A stretch of DNA of 64,000 bases from Dipteronia dyeriana (lineage: Eukaryota; Streptophyta; Magnoliopsida; Sapindales; Sapindaceae): positions 6,295,001 to 6,359,000 of the forward strand of contig CM065299.1 in NCBI GenBank assembly GCA_032871835.1, written 5' to 3'. The notes beneath the pieces are model-generated. The model was not told where the DNA came from, ran no database searches, and saw only the letters and a program-made list of their open reading frames with translations. Shown here one piece after another: positions 10,931 through 23,051 of this stretch; positions within the stretch are counted from its first letter, which is position 1, and every line of letters starts with the position of its first letter. The translations under genes were made by a program, and so were the position numbers.

Positions 10931-13900
10931 TCACTTTTGAAGACCTACTGAAGTTGCGCACAACTCCAGTTTTTCAGTAGTGACTGACTTGGTTAACATG
11001 TCAGCCGGATTCTTAGTTCCTGCAATCTTCACTAACTTCAACACTCCTTCTTCGATTAACGATCGAATGAAGTGGTAGCGTAGGTCTATATGCTTGGTCC
11101 TAGAATGGAACGTTGAATTCTTCGCCAAGTGTATTGCACTTTAACTGTCACTATGCAACACATTCATCACTTGATCGAATTCCAACTCGACTAATAACCC
11201 TTGTAACCATATCAACTCTTTGATTGCTTTTGTCACGGCACTCTGCTTCTGTTGTAGAGATTGTCACTATCTTCTGCAACTGGGACACCTAACTAACCGC
11301 GGTACTCGCCATTGTAAACACACATCAGGTGGTACATCTTCTATGATCCACTTTACCGGTAAAATCTGAATCTACATAACCTTCTAGCTTGATTTCATCT
11401 CTTCTGAAGGTTAGACATTTTTCTGTTATACCGCGCGATTATCTTAGAATCCATTTCACGGCCTCCCAGTGAGGCTTGCCAGGATTGGACATGTATCGAC
11501 TCACAACTCTCACTGCTTGGGAAATGTCTAGTCTTGTGCAAGTCATGGCATACATTAGCCATTCATTTGCATGAACCCATCGAACTTCTTGTACCACTGT
11601 CGGGGAGCTTGTTTTAAACCATACAAGCTCTTTGTCAACTTGCATACCAATTCTTCCTTGCCATCTTCCGTAAACCCCTCTGGTTGCTTCATGTATATCT
11701 CTTCCTCCAAATCTCCATGAAGGAAGACAATCTTCACATCTAACTGCTCCAGATATAACCTTTTTGCTGCGACAATACTTAACATTAACCGGATTGTAGT
11801 TAGTTTAACAACAGGATAATTATTTTTAGAGTAGTCGATACCTTCAATTTATTGGAAACCTTTGACTACGAGTTGTGCCTTATATCTCTTGGAACCGTCA
11901 TGTTCCTCCTTGATCCGATACACTCACTTGTTCTGTAGGGCTTTCTTTCCTTCAGGTAACTTGGCTAACTCCCAAGTTTGGTTAGATGCCAACGACTCCA
12001 TCTCATCCTTCATTGCAAGCTCCCACTTGCTCGAATCTTCTCCTTGACAAGCTTCATCATAGCACTCAGGTTCTCCCGCATTTGTCAGCAACATGTAGTG
12101 CAAGTATTTCCTATTTGGTATAAGAGTTCGAGTTGATCTTCTCAATGTATTCTGGACTTGTGTCATTGGAACATCTCTAGGTGGGATTGGTTCTTATACT
12201 TGGGGCTGCACACCTTGCTCTTCCTCATTCTATTTAATGTGTTCTATAATCCCTCTATTCTGTACATCATTCGGTCCAAAAAACTCTAGCTCTTCTGGCT
12301 TAGACACCTGTGTGTTCCTGTCTTTGTACATGACCCTTTCGTTGAAGACAACGTCTCTACTTCTGATCATCTTGCGGTTTTGGTCATCCTACAGCTTGTA
12401 ACCAAAATCATGCTCTCTGTAGCCCACCAAAGTACACTTCACTGACTTAGCGTTTAGCTTACTCTGCACGTGATCACCTACATGTACATAAGAAACACAC
12501 CCAAACACTTTTAGGTGAGAAAGTTTTACCTCTTTCCCAGCCCAGATCTCTTTTGGTATAGCGAGGTCCAAGGGCTTTTATGGTCCTTTATTGATCAAAT
12601 ATGCTGTTGTAATGACTGCTTCTGCCCAGAACTGTTTTAGCAGCCCTGAGTGTAGCCTCATGCTTCTAGCTCTCTCAGTCAATGTTCTATTCATCCGTTC
12701 TGCTATGCCATTCTGCTGTGGGGTTCTAGGAACCGTCCTACTGAGCTTTATCCCATTCTGGTAGCAAAACCTCTTGAACTCATTGTCCTCATATTCTCCA
12801 CCATTGTCTGAATACAGCTTTTTGATCTTCAAACCTGTCTCATTCTCAACCCTGGCTTTCCATCTCTTGAAAGCATCAAATACTTCATACTTGTATTTTA
12901 GAAAGTAAACCCATACCTTTCTGGAATGGTCGTCGATGAACGTGACGAAGTACAGTTTACCTCCAGTTGATGAGACTGAAGCTGGACCCCAAACATCGGT
13001 GTGCACTAGTTCTAGCTTCTCCTTTACCGGTGTTCTTCCGATCCTCTTGAAGCTCACTCGCTTCTGTTTTCCCAGAATGCAGCTCTCACAAAATTCAACC
13101 TCAACACTTTTCAAAACTTGTAACTTACCTTTCAAATGCAGACACTTCAACCAATGAGAACTCATGTGCCCAAACCCCTGGTGCCATAATTTCGGATCGT
13201 CTTTACCTTACGCCATAGCGATTGAACCACAACCATTCGTGGTTGTGTAAAGCGACCCATTCTTACTTCCTCGGGCGATTGTCATTGTACCTTTCGAAAT
13301 CTTTCACTTATCACTTATGAAGGTCGTCACATAACCATCTGATGCCAGTTGCCCAATAGAGATCAAATTCTTCCTCAAGTTCGGTATGTGCCTCACATTG
13401 TTGAGCTTCCAAACTGACCCTTGCAGTTGAATTTTCATATCTCCCTTCCCGGTAATGTCGCATGCTTGATCGTCACCAAGATACACTTTACCTAAATTTT
13501 TGGAGACGTAGTTTTCGAGCAATTCCCTATGAGGTGTGGCATGGAATGACGTTCCCAAATCCAAGACCCAGGACTCCGTCTTGCTTTCCAATGAGCAGAT
13601 AAGACAGTCATCTGACTCCTCCGATACACAATTCGCACTGCTCTTGCCCTTATCTTTCTTCTCAGATCTACACTCATATGAAAGGTGGCATTTCTTACCA
13701 CAATTCCAGCATTCTGCATCCTTTTTGCTTCGTTGCTGGTTTCCCTAATAGTTGACCTGATTCTTAGACTTGGACTTACCTCTTGACTTTGATCTTCCAC
13801 GTTGATTTGTATTCTGATTTCTGCTTCTGCCTTCTCTACTTTCCAAATTCAATGCTGAAGATGTAGACGCCCCTAATCCCTCTTCACGCATCCTGATCTC

Positions 13901-14488
13901 TTCCATCATGATCATGTTTATAACCCGCTGAAGATTCAATTTTTCTTTCCCAAACGAGTTGGCAATCGACTGGCATGTCGTCTTCCAACTTTCTGGCATT
14001 TGGGTGAGTAGAAACACCGTCATAAACTCCTCATCAAACCCCATAGATAAAGAACACAACCCATCATTTACTTCATTGAACTGGTTCAGAAAATCTTTAA
14101 AGTTCTAACCCTCCGCCATCTTCAAGGTTGATAACTTCTTGACAATATGGACTTTCCTTACCGTAGAAGGTTGTTCGTATATGTATGATAGGGTATCCAT
14201 TAGATCTTTGACTGTCTGTTGATCCTTTACGTTGAAGGTGACCTGCTTCGTCAAACTGAGATGAATTGCTCCCAATGTTTTCCTATCCAGGAGTTTAAAG
14301 TCATCATCATCCGTATTCTTATGTTTCCGTTTCTTTTCCCAATCTTCATCGGTCATATCCTTTGGTCTCTCTTTTATCAGCCAATGCAGATCCTTCTGGT
14401 ACAGATAGTCTTCCATATGCATCTTCCAGAAGTTGAAATTCGATCCATTGAATTTCTCAATCTTGTGCGTTTCCTTCTCTGACTCCAT
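10931..14488 (-). pseudogene. Copia gag-pol polyprotein remnant
   Basis: Read from 14488 down, the gag part begins MESEKETHKIEKFNGSNF (UBN2-type Copia gag), followed by a Cys-rich zinc-knuckle remnant near 13.7 kb. The protease region has WVLDLGTSFHAT where active copies usually have DSG. The integrase core (12578-13165) keeps the first Asp (HTDVWGP), second Asp (YSDNGGEY) and Glu (NGIAERMNRTL). RT begins LEQLDVKIVFLHGDLEEEIY, but from QWYKKFDGFMQMN the frame jumps to NEWLMYAMTCTRLDIS, so the palm with the YVDD motif is missing. A C-terminal RNase H end (NSTFHSRTKHIDLRYHFIR) lies near 11.1 kb. Many stop codons break the frame. Confidence 0.93.
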
Positions 14489-14568
14489 CTCCACGACAAA
14501 ATCAATGACCTCGAGAGAACCTAGATTTGTGTGAAAATAATCTGCCCCAACCAGGCTCTGATACCAAT

Positions 14569-15205
14569 TGTTATCGAGAAGAAATTGCAAACACAAAAAT
14601 CCAAACACAAAATAGAAAGCAATAAGAAAAGAATACACAAAAGATTTTACGTGGTTCAGCAATTTTCCTTCGTCCAAGGAACGCACCGTATTCAATCCAC
14701 TATTTATCAGAGTTGATTACAATCTCTCTGACTCTCTTTCAGTCTCTCTCTACAATTGCTTTCTCTCTCTCTAGCAATTTTTCTCACACACTACGCACTA
14801 TTTTTCTGCTATTTTCTTCTCACTTTTTGAGTACAAATAATGGTGGTATTTATATGGAAGTACTAGGGTTATCCAAATCCCAATTGGAATCTATTTCCTT
14901 TTTCCAATTACTTATGCATACAGGATTTCCACTTTCCTCGCTAAATCCTTCACTACCGCGGTCTGAACAGCTGTGTGGGCACATGTCTGCGCCGCGGTCC
15001 ACGACACATGATTTGTCTGTGGAATACCGTTCCACAGACCGCGATGTGTATATGTTGCCTGCGTCGCGGTACGTACAATATGTCACCTCTGGATTTTTCC
15101 GTTGTGTGTGCTACGGTCTAGGTTATTGTCTATGCCGCGGTCGCCGCCACGCCACCCGCTGGAGCCTGTTTTCTCCGCTCGTTTCTTACTTCACATATCC
15201 CAACA
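14569..15205 (-). repeat. 5' LTR of the Copia element
   Basis: A 637-bp LTR bordering the primer-binding site. It differs from its partner by scattered changes, so the insertion is not recent. The long plus-strand frame across it is not a gene. Confidence 0.93.
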
Positions 15206-15327
15206 AACATTTCCTTCCCGAAGGGTGCAGTGCAACCTTGAAGAAAATTAAAAATAGTTTAATTAACATTATAATTAGCTCCCACACTACGGGTTTTAAT
15301 TAAATGTATTTTACAAAGGAAAACTGC

Positions 15328-15556
15328 GTGCGCCTTAGCAAGCGCCACTCTGCTTTGTCATTATCACTCCAAAACCCAAAATTGCCCCCCAACTACTTAA
15401 TGTTGACAACTGGTCCCATAAGGGTAAAAATGTCTCACCGACCTAGAATAGAAAACCAGTTGCGCCCGCGCCCCCAAAAGCTCAAAACCATCAGCCATGA
15501 GATAATGTAGCCTCTGGTTTTCTCCACATTTTCAGGCCTCTATATATATATATATA
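15328..15556 (+). promoter_or_regulatory. WIP3 promoter, shared with WIP5
   Basis: Bases 15328-15535 align with 24640-24800 upstream of WIP5. They share CACTCT.CTTTGTCA, an AATGT-to-ACAA segment, AAAAATGTCTC and AACCAGTTGCGCCC. A TATATATATATAAGAA tract (about 15541-15558) sits about 100 bp before the ATG. The block begins shortly after the Copia insertion, so the proximal promoter appears intact. Confidence 0.65.
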
Positions 15557-15653
15557 AGAAACCATTCTTCACTTTCATTTCATCAAAACAAGTATTCAAG
15601 TCAAGCACTTTTATCTTCAGCTAAGGTTCAAACAAATATATTGTATACAGAAA

Positions 15654-15923
15654 ATGAGTTCAACAAGCAGAGCTTGGATGGTAGCAACAAGTATTGCAGC
15701 AGTAGAGGCCTTGAAGGATCAAGGTTTCTGCAGATGGAACTACCCAATAAGAGCTTTACACCAACAAGCCAAGAACAATCTCAGAAGTGCTTCTCAAGCC
15801 AAGAAGCTTTCTTCTTCATCTTCTGCTTTGGTTTCTACTATGGTGAGATCAGAAGACAAGGCAAAGCAATCAGAAGAGTCTCTCAGGAAAGTCATGTACT
15901 TAAGTTGTTGGGGTCCAAATTAA
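15654..15923 (+). CDS. WIP3: wound-responsive DUF3774 family protein
   Basis: An 89-residue canonical member. It has MSSTSRAWMVATSIAAVEAL (1-20), then KDQGFCRWNYPIR, a Lys/Ser-rich linker with a five-serine run, and ESLRKVMYLSCWGPN at the end. It has exactly two cysteines, one in each conserved block. The start is the first ATG after the TATA tract, and paralogs begin with the same MSSTS. Coding sequence, 5' leader and promoter are closely similar to WIP5. Single exon. Known family members are induced by wounding; no enzyme motif is visible. Confidence 0.93.
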   Translation: MSSTSRAWMVATSIAAVEALKDQGFCRWNYPIRALHQQAKNNLRSASQAKKLSSSSSALVSTMVRSEDKAKQSEESLRKVMYLSCWGPN

Positions 15924-16562
15924 ATCAAATCCAACTCTTCCACGATTACATCACCTGTGATGGCAAAACCAGGAGCCATAACTATTGGTTATTGATGATG
16001 AGATGCATATCAAAATTTTGTAATATTTGAATGTAAATGTTATCAATATAATAGCAATTGCGAATTGCAATTTCATGATACACACTTATCTCCAAATATA
16101 CCCTTCTTTTGTCAAAAATAACTTCTTAATATTCATTTGATTAGATGGTCAGAGAAGGATGGATTATCCGATGCATTTTTCAGATTAAGAGTAACAATAA
16201 TATTAAATGATATTATAAACATTGGTTATTGATCAAAAGATTGGAAAACTGTGTGCACACTCCACATCACTAGCTGTAGCAAACTCCAAGGGAAAGATAA
16301 TGATCAATTGATCATCAATATCCCATGTAAATTTATATCCAACTTTATCTTCATCTAATTACTGTGGTCGAGTTGTCAATCATATCCTATCCGGACTTCA
16401 TTGATTTATCAAACTTCATATATATTGCAAAAAGCTAGAGCCAAAAAATCACATCCAAAAACCAATTAAGCATTTGGTTTTGTCCAAACTCCAGACTATA
16501 GCCTGACCCTGACCACCCACGAATCTCCCAGCACTCATCAGCAACCTTAAAAAAAAAAAAAC
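15924..16562. other. WIP3 3' region and WIP4 upstream
   Basis: 3' UTR-like sequence with a TAATATTTGAATGTAAATG segment also found after WIP5, then the WIP4 promoter region. No other gene. Confidence 0.45.
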
Positions 16563-16563
16563 G

Positions 16564-16571
16564 CTATAAAT
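16564..16571 (+). promoter_or_regulatory. TATA box of WIP4
   Basis: TATAAATT lies about 70 bp before the WIP4 ATG. Confidence 0.5.
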
Positions 16572-16633
16572 TTATAGTTGCTCCATCAAATATTACATTA
16601 CAAACTGTTTTTTCTCTGAAGAAAATACAAAAG

Positions 16634-16876
16634 ATGAGTTCAACGAGCGGGTCTTGGATGGCAGCAGCAGACGGTACTATAGCAGCAGTGGAGGGGTTCA
16701 AAGATCAAGAATTGTGCAAATGGAACCACACAATAATAGACTCAATACACCAACATGTCAAGAACAACCTCAGCTCAATTTCTCAGGCCAAGAAGAAGCT
16801 TTCCGGTGACAATAAGGCCAGAGAAGCTGAAGCTTTGAGGATAGTCATGTACTTGAGTTATTGGGGTCCCTATTAA
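16634..16876 (+). CDS. WIP4: diverged wound-responsive DUF3774 protein
   Basis: An 80-residue member starting MSSTSGSWMAAADGTIAAVE. The first block is altered (GFKDQELCKWNHT for ALKDQGFCRWNYP), and the C-terminus is ALRIVMYLSYWGPY, with Tyr replacing the otherwise conserved Cys. The Ser-rich linker is shorter than in its neighbours. The frame is intact and has its own TATA box, so it may be expressed, but the changes at conserved sites suggest relaxed constraint or a changed role. It lies 0.7 kb after WIP3. The WGPY ending is shared with WIP6. Confidence 0.85.
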   Translation: MSSTSGSWMAAADGTIAAVEGFKDQELCKWNHTIIDSIHQHVKNNLSSISQAKKKLSGDNKAREAEALRIVMYLSYWGPY

Positions 16877-17304
16877 TACCTTAAATGGCTTCTCGGTGTA
16901 AATTTTTGTAGACAGCAGAGTAGTGTGTTTTTTTTTCCCTTCCTCCTCTTCCTTTTAAGTAATATGGAAATTCAAGGTTTGGGTTAATGGGAAAACTCGA
17001 ACTGATAACTTCGTGGTGGTGGTCTTGATCTTGTACAGCTGAGGAAAATGATGTTTGAGTGTAGCTAATAACTATCAAATATCATTACATGTAAATTGTA
17101 AATTATATATATAGCAACAGCTGAATTTCAACACTTTAGTATTCTGGCTTCAATTTTCTTTTCTTTTCTTTTTTTCACTTATTCCTCGATCAATGTCTAG
17201 AATTCGAGCAATTTGAGCAAAAGATTGTGTGAAGTTATTAATCGTCAAATCCAAAAAAGTTCTCTAGCAAATCCGGGAACTCAAACCCTAATTTATTATT
17301 ATTA
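16877..17304. other. WIP4 3' region
   Basis: 3' UTR-like AT-rich sequence up to the TSD of the next mobile element. No gene. Confidence 0.4.
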
Positions 17305-17990
17305 TTTTTTATGACTAAAATCATTTTCATCCCTCTAGTTTAATCTATTAACCGTTCTGATCCCTTCAGCTCCAGAATTCCTCTATTAGATCCTTCTATT
17401 AATATTTTTGTTGAAATTTGGATTTCTAACGAGAACAGAGGGTAAAATAACTCTTCTGCCCCTTAAATCACCTGCAGGTAGTAGAGAGGCAGATTTGCCC
17501 TCTACAGAGACCATTACACACTCAATGGCTATTTTTTTAGTTAATAAAAAGCCCCCGACACATTCACCATACAAACAAACACACACAAAATCCATTTGTT
17601 CATATCAGTTCTCAAAATACACACAATTATCCAATTCTTTCGTTTCTTCATCTCCAACCGTACACATGTTATCCAAACTATGGTCCTCAAACATCATAAA
17701 AACATCATAAGAACATCAACTAATTCCCTATCAGTTTTGACCTCAAGTCTCTCACCACTCCAAGGTAATTGTGCTCAAACCCAGAAATCTTCAGTAGGTA
17801 CATCATCTGTTCCACTGAGTTTCTCGGTCAACGCATGAACCAGGTGATGAAGCTGATGTGATCAGCATCACACTCACCTAACCCAACTTTTTCATTGCCA
17901 AACAACACAATAATTTTGAAAGTATCCATTACACCTATGAAAAGCAAGAACATAACAAAAAAAAGGTTAACAAAACACCAAATATATAAG

Positions 17991-18435
17991 GGTTCGTCAT
18001 GTAAACGTTTTTTAGTTGTTTTTCAAAAATAAAAATAAAAATAAAAATAAAAATAGTGTTTTTGGTTTCAATTTCAAATTCTGAAAACGCGTCTGGTAGC
18101 ATATATTGAAAGCTGTATTTTGAAAATGAAATGAACAAAACGTGTCTGGTAGGTTAACCGAAAACTATCAAGAATTGAAATATCAATTTTTGCATTTTGT
18201 TTAATATTATTACAACTATAAACAAATTTAAACAAAAGTAACACATCAAAAATTAATTCAAAAAAAAACATATCAAAAAATGAATTAATCAAAACTAAAC
18301 ACTTAAATTATAAATAAATAATTATAATATATATATATTATTAAATATTATTATATTTTTTATATTATATTATAATATATTTTTATATGTATTGTAATAT
18401 ATAATATTTGATACATCATATATATAATATATAAT

Positions 18436-18486
<51 letters not shown>

Positions 18487-18831
18487 ATATTTTTAGTTCT
18501 AGTTGGAAATAAATTATTCTTGAATATATATATATATATAAGAGGGGCACTTTGGTCATTTGAAAATCTTGTCTCATCTTGTCCTAGCCATATCAAACGT
18601 ATAACAATACATTTAATAGTTTAAAAATAAATGATTTTTTTTTACATAAAAAAGGTGAAAAACAAAAACAAAAACAAGAAACAAATATTTTACGTTTTTC
18701 AAATCTTTCACTTTTAACACTGGTTTTGTTTTTCGAAAATAAAATAAAAAACAGTTAACAAACGCGATTTCGAAATCGTTTTTGAAAAATAAAAACAAAA
18801 ACAGACTAAAAAATAGCTGCAAGACAGGGCC
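17991..18831. mobile_element. Tourist/PIF-type MITE
   Basis: The left end GGGTTCGTCATG and the right end, reversed, GGCCCTGTCTTG are followed by matching TTTTTTAGT...GTTTTT blocks. TAA flanks both ends (17988-17990 and 18832-18834), the 3-bp TSD of PIF/Harbinger elements. The interior is AT-rich with a long (TA)n tract (about 18446-18480). No coding sequence. Confidence 0.72.
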
Positions 18832-18899
18832 TAACTATTTTGCAAACCCAATAATTGAACAAACTAACATAAACACAATACATATAAACCCATTTCCAT

Positions 18900-19180
18900 C
18901 TTAAACAGATAAACACAACACATATAAACTCATTTACATCTTAAACAGATAAACACACACAAATGAACCCTAAAAATATAGAACCTAATAATATAAGAAA
19001 TAAATTAACCATTTTTTTTTTCAAAAATTGCACCATTTCTATCTTAAACAGATAAACATTACACATATAAACCAATTTACATCTTAAATAGATAAACACA
19101 CACAAACGAACCCTAAAAATCTAAAACCCGATAATATAAGAAATAAAGTAACCATTTTTTTTTTCAAAAATTGCACGACA
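18900..19180. repeat. 143-bp tandem repeat, two copies
   Basis: CTTAAACAGATAAACA begins copies at 18900 and 19043. Each carries CACATATAAAC, GAACCCTAAAAAT and CCATTTTTTTTTTCAAAAA. Shorter ATCTTAAACAGATAAACAC sub-repeats occur within. Confidence 0.85.
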
Positions 19181-19826
19181 TTCGGTTTTAACACATGCAA
19201 AATAACTTCAACAACACCCAATTATAGTTAATTGGCTTTCAATCGTAAAACCTCTAATTTTTCTCAAATTTTGAAACCCTAAGAGCTTCTCCAACCCATC
19301 ATCAAACACCACACCAATCTCCAAATCCCACCATAAATCACCTCCAATCCGCGCCATTCTCTGCGCAAAACTTCAAGTGGTGAACAGTGTCGCGCAATAG
19401 ATTGCGTGACACTGTTGTTTTGGGCAAAAAAAATATGTTTTTTTTAATCCAAAATTTTTAAATAATCACATTTTAACCCCATTTAATAAAATGTATTTTG
19501 ATTATATCCTTCATTTCAATATTTTATTTAATCACAGCTTTACCCTAACAAATTTAATTTATTCCTATTTGGTCCTTTTTAATATTTAATGTTTTTTTTG
19601 TGAATTAATTATTATTGTTATATTTATTTATAATAAATTAAAATGTAGTGTATATTTATAAATTTAAAATGCAATTTTTGTAAATAAGTAACTTCATTCA
19701 ATACAACGGAAATTAAAACAAAATACATTAGGAACAAAATACAAACTTCATAGTGATAAAATAAATTACCACAATTCGGAATACAATAAAATGAAGAAAA
19801 AATAAAATATAAACTACAAGAACCCA

Positions 19827-20842
19827 TTAGTAGTCTGGAAGACCATTTCCGGGTCCTTGAAGATTTTCGAAAAAATCACCAAAAGACCCAAATGCATTTT
19901 GAGATCCCTTGTCTTGTTGTTCAGCTCGTTTTGCTTCAATTTTTAATTGGTGTTGATTCATAAACTCTCATTTTTTTGGATCAGTTATGGTATTCAAATC
20001 TATCATCATAATTTTGAGTTCACGATACTCCATTTTTCTCTCCAAAATATCGTTTAGTCTTTCCCTCTGCATAGCGTTTTTATTAGAAAATTCCAAAAAA
20101 AATTCTTGCCTCTCTTTCAAAGTATTGAAGGCGGTTGAATTATGTTCATCAACCCTTCTTTTTTATTTTGCTTTCTTCACCCCAATGGGTCGTCGAGATG
20201 AACTACCCCCACCGTCATCACTACTTATATTTAAAGAAAACGAAGACAGTCCAGGATATACCGTGGTGGGAGACTCTAGAGTTGGAGAGTTGGAGAGTTT
20301 TCTTGTGATGAAACGAAATGACTAGTTTCCGGTTGAAAGGGTGACTGGGTTTCTGTCTCGTTGTCTGTAAATTTTTCCATGTCTTTTAGGATGGGCCACA
20401 CATGGTCAAACATGAATCCATGTTTATATTTGTTATCCTGTGATAATAAAATTTTTGCCTGGTTCATCTTTAAAATGATATAAAAATATTGTTAAAATCA
20501 AATATGAAATTTGTTTTTTCTACAAATTGAATTTTAACAAATACTCACAATATCAGCTTCCGATGCACCACTAGGTTTCAGCCTTTCAATATGTCGTATG
20601 CATCCTCGCATTTTCCCTATGGAAGTAAGGATAGTTTGCATGCGACACTGTAAACTTCTTTTGTTACGAAGTTCAGTAATAAAAGATGGTCTGCTATTGT
20701 TGTAATCATTCTCTACTCGGCTCTAGAATATATCCTTTGACTGATAAATACCTATGATCGGGTTTTGTGAAACATCAAGATATATGTGACAAAGATGTGT
20801 GTCTTCTGCATTTATGTATGAAGAACTTCTTTTCGTAGACAT
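19827..20842 (-). pseudogene. Harbinger ORF1 (Myb/SANT-like, NAM-associated type)
   Basis: From the ATG at 20842 the first exon reads MSTKRSS...EDTHLCHIYLDVSQNPIIG and SRVENDYN, the helix pattern of the accessory DNA-binding protein of plant PIF elements. A TAG replaces the expected Trp just before SRVENDYN. A probable intron lies at about 20468-20548 (GT donor, AG acceptor). The second exon reads MNQAKILLSQDNKYKHGFMF and DHVWPILKDMEKF. After SPTLQL the frame breaks, but the C-terminus is recognisable (IEAKRAEQQDKGSQNAFGSF...GPGNGLPDY). In active elements this protein binds the transposon ends and works with ORF2. Confidence 0.85.
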
Positions 20843-21026
20843 TTTGTGGAAACAGGGATTTGAAGGGAAAAATGATTTGGATAGAAAAGTGCTTTGCAGG
20901 TATAAGATATTTGAAGGGAAACGTGACTTGGAAGAGAAAAGTAGTTTGAATGTATAAAAGATTTGGTGGGATATGTTTAATTTAGTGTGGTTTGATATTT
21001 ATAGAAACCTGGAGGTACTTTTTTCA

Positions 21027-21650
21027 GATTGAATCCTACGGTTCAGATGGTGAGGAAATCCATCCAATGGCTGACATTTAACTACTCAGATATCTTATCT
21101 TCATATTTTAGGAAATGTGAAGATAAGATTCCTTGAATGAAATTATTGTTAGATATTTTTTTTGTCCAATTATACTTTTTCCATATGGGCTTGCAATTAT
21201 TGTCGGTCACATGGACAAAGAGAAGATATTTTTATAGAGATTGAATCCTACGGTTCAGATGGTAATGCAATCCATCCAATGGTTAACATTTATCTTCATA
21301 GGATATCTTATCTTCATATTTTGGGAAATGCGAAGATAAGATTCCTTGAATGAAATTATTGTTAGATATTTTTTTATCCGATTATACTTTTTCTATGTGG
21401 GATTGCAATTATTGTCGGTCTCATGGACAAAGAGAAGATATTTTTGTAGAGATTGAATCCTACGGTTTTGATGGTAATGCAATCCATCCAACGGTTAACA
21501 TTTATCTTCATAGGATATCTTATCTTCATATTTTGGGAAATGCGAAGATAAGATTCCTTGAATGAAATTATAGCTAGATATTTATTTGTCCGATTATACT
21601 TTTTCCATGTGGGCTTGCAATTATTGTCGGTCACATGCACAAAGATAAAT
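21027..21650. repeat. 212-bp tandem repeats between ORF1 and ORF2
   Basis: GATTGAATCCTACGGTT recurs at 21027, 21239 and 21451, an exact 212-bp period twice. A partial further unit runs to about 21650. The repeats occupy the shared promoter region of the divergent Harbinger genes. The short open frames here are translations of the repeat. Confidence 0.92.
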
Positions 21651-21701
21651 AGCCTACACCAAACTCTGCTAAAACTCATTCAATTAAACTCAAAGAAAAA
21701 C

Positions 21702-23051
21702 ATGAATTTCAATATTGGAGGTCCATCTAATTTGTCATCTTCATCTTCATCTTCCGATGAAGAGGAAGAGGCAATTCTGGTAGCTCTTGGTGCGATGGAT
21801 GCAGAAGAAGAAGAAATGATTGCCCAATATGGACAATTCCAACATGCCATGGCTCAGTATCTCAATCAACAAAATAACCCAGTGCGACGTGGAGGCTCAA
21901 TTCCTGGTCATATAGTCATCAATCGAGACCGGGAAAGTGTTGATCGTCGTTTGTTCTACGACTATTTTACAGAGAACCCTCAATACAACGATCAAATGTT
22001 CCGCCGACGCTTTCGAATGGGTAGGACTTTATTCCTTCGTATTGTTGAAAAAGTAGAAGCTCGTGACAACTATTTTATGTAACGAATAGACAGTGTGGGT
22101 AGACTGGGTTTATCCGCGCTTCAGAAAATAACAACAGTATTTCGGATGTTGGCATATGGTTGTCCAGCAGATGCTACTGACGAATATATAAAAATAGGAG
22201 AGTCCACAACAATTGAGAGTTTGAAGAGATTTTATCGTGCTATTGTGGAGGAATTTGTAGGTGAGTATCTTAGATCACCAAACGCTACTGACGTTGCAAG
22301 ACTACTTCGTATTGGTAAAGATCATGGTTTTCTAGGAATGTTGGGTAGTCTAGATTGTATGCACTGGAATTGAAAAATTGTCCAACAGCTTGGGCAGGGC
22401 AATATGCAGGTCGTAGTGGATCCCCAACTATTATTTTAGAGGCTGTTGCTGATTATGATCTGTGGATATGGCATGCATATTTTGGTTTGCCTGGTACGAA
22501 TAATGATATTAATGTGTTGGAGGCATCCCATCTTTTTTCCAACCTTACTCAAGGTATTGCTCCTCCAACTCATTATGTCATTCAAGGAAAAGAATATAAT
22601 ATGGGTTATTATTTAGCTGATAGTATATACCCAAAATGGTCTACGCTTGTACAAACTATTCACGATCCACGTGGTCCCAAAAAAAATTATTTGCAATGAA
22701 TCAAGAAGCCTGTAGAAAAGACGTGGAACGTGCATTTGGAGTTCTCCAATCACGATTTGCAATTGTGGCAGGACCGGCGCGTTTTTGGCATAAACATATT
22801 TTACATGATATAATGACTACGTGCATTATTATGCACAACATGATAATCGCGGATGAGCGTGATGTAACTGCATCAATTGAGGATCATATGAAACACCAAC
22901 TCCAGAAGTTGAGATGGTGTTAGATGAAAATACCTGATTTCAACAATTCCTAGCTCGACATAGAAGAATCAGGGATAAAGACGCTCACATTGCACTCCGA
23001 AATGCGTTAATAGATCATTTGTGGGATGATTATACTAATTCAGATACTTAG
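21702..23051 (+). pseudogene. Harbinger DDE transposase (DDE_Tnp_4), broken
   Basis: Begins MNFNIGGPSNL with an acidic Ser-rich N-terminus. The catalytic residues are visible: Asp in LGSLDCMHW, Asp in PGTNNDINVL and Glu in KDVERAFGVLQSRF. Other family blocks are LADSIYPKW, HDIMTTCIIMHNM and the C-terminal DKDAHIALRNALIDHLWDD. Lesions are an in-frame TAA at 22080-22082, a frameshift near 22368 just after DCMHW, a one-base loss in the A-tract near 22680, and a TGA near the C-terminus (about 22934-22939). Active family members excise and reinsert at TTA/TAA sites. This copy cannot make a full protein. Confidence 0.93.

Larger units (their letters stand above)
10205..15205 (-). mobile_element. 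Full-length but decayed Ty1-Copia retrotransposon
   Basis: LTRs at 10205-10837 and 14569-15205 share TG...CA ends and most of their sequence. An exact 5-bp TSD, AACAT, lies at 10200-10204 and 15206-15210. The element reads on the minus strand: the initiator-tRNA-Met primer-binding site (14555-14566) borders the right LTR and the polypurine tract TCAAGTGGGAGAT (10838-10850) borders the left. The 3.7-kb interior has gag, protease, integrase, RT and RNase H remnants in Copia order. Stops and a deletion make it non-autonomous. It landed about 450 bp upstream of the WIP3 ATG. Confidence 0.96.
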
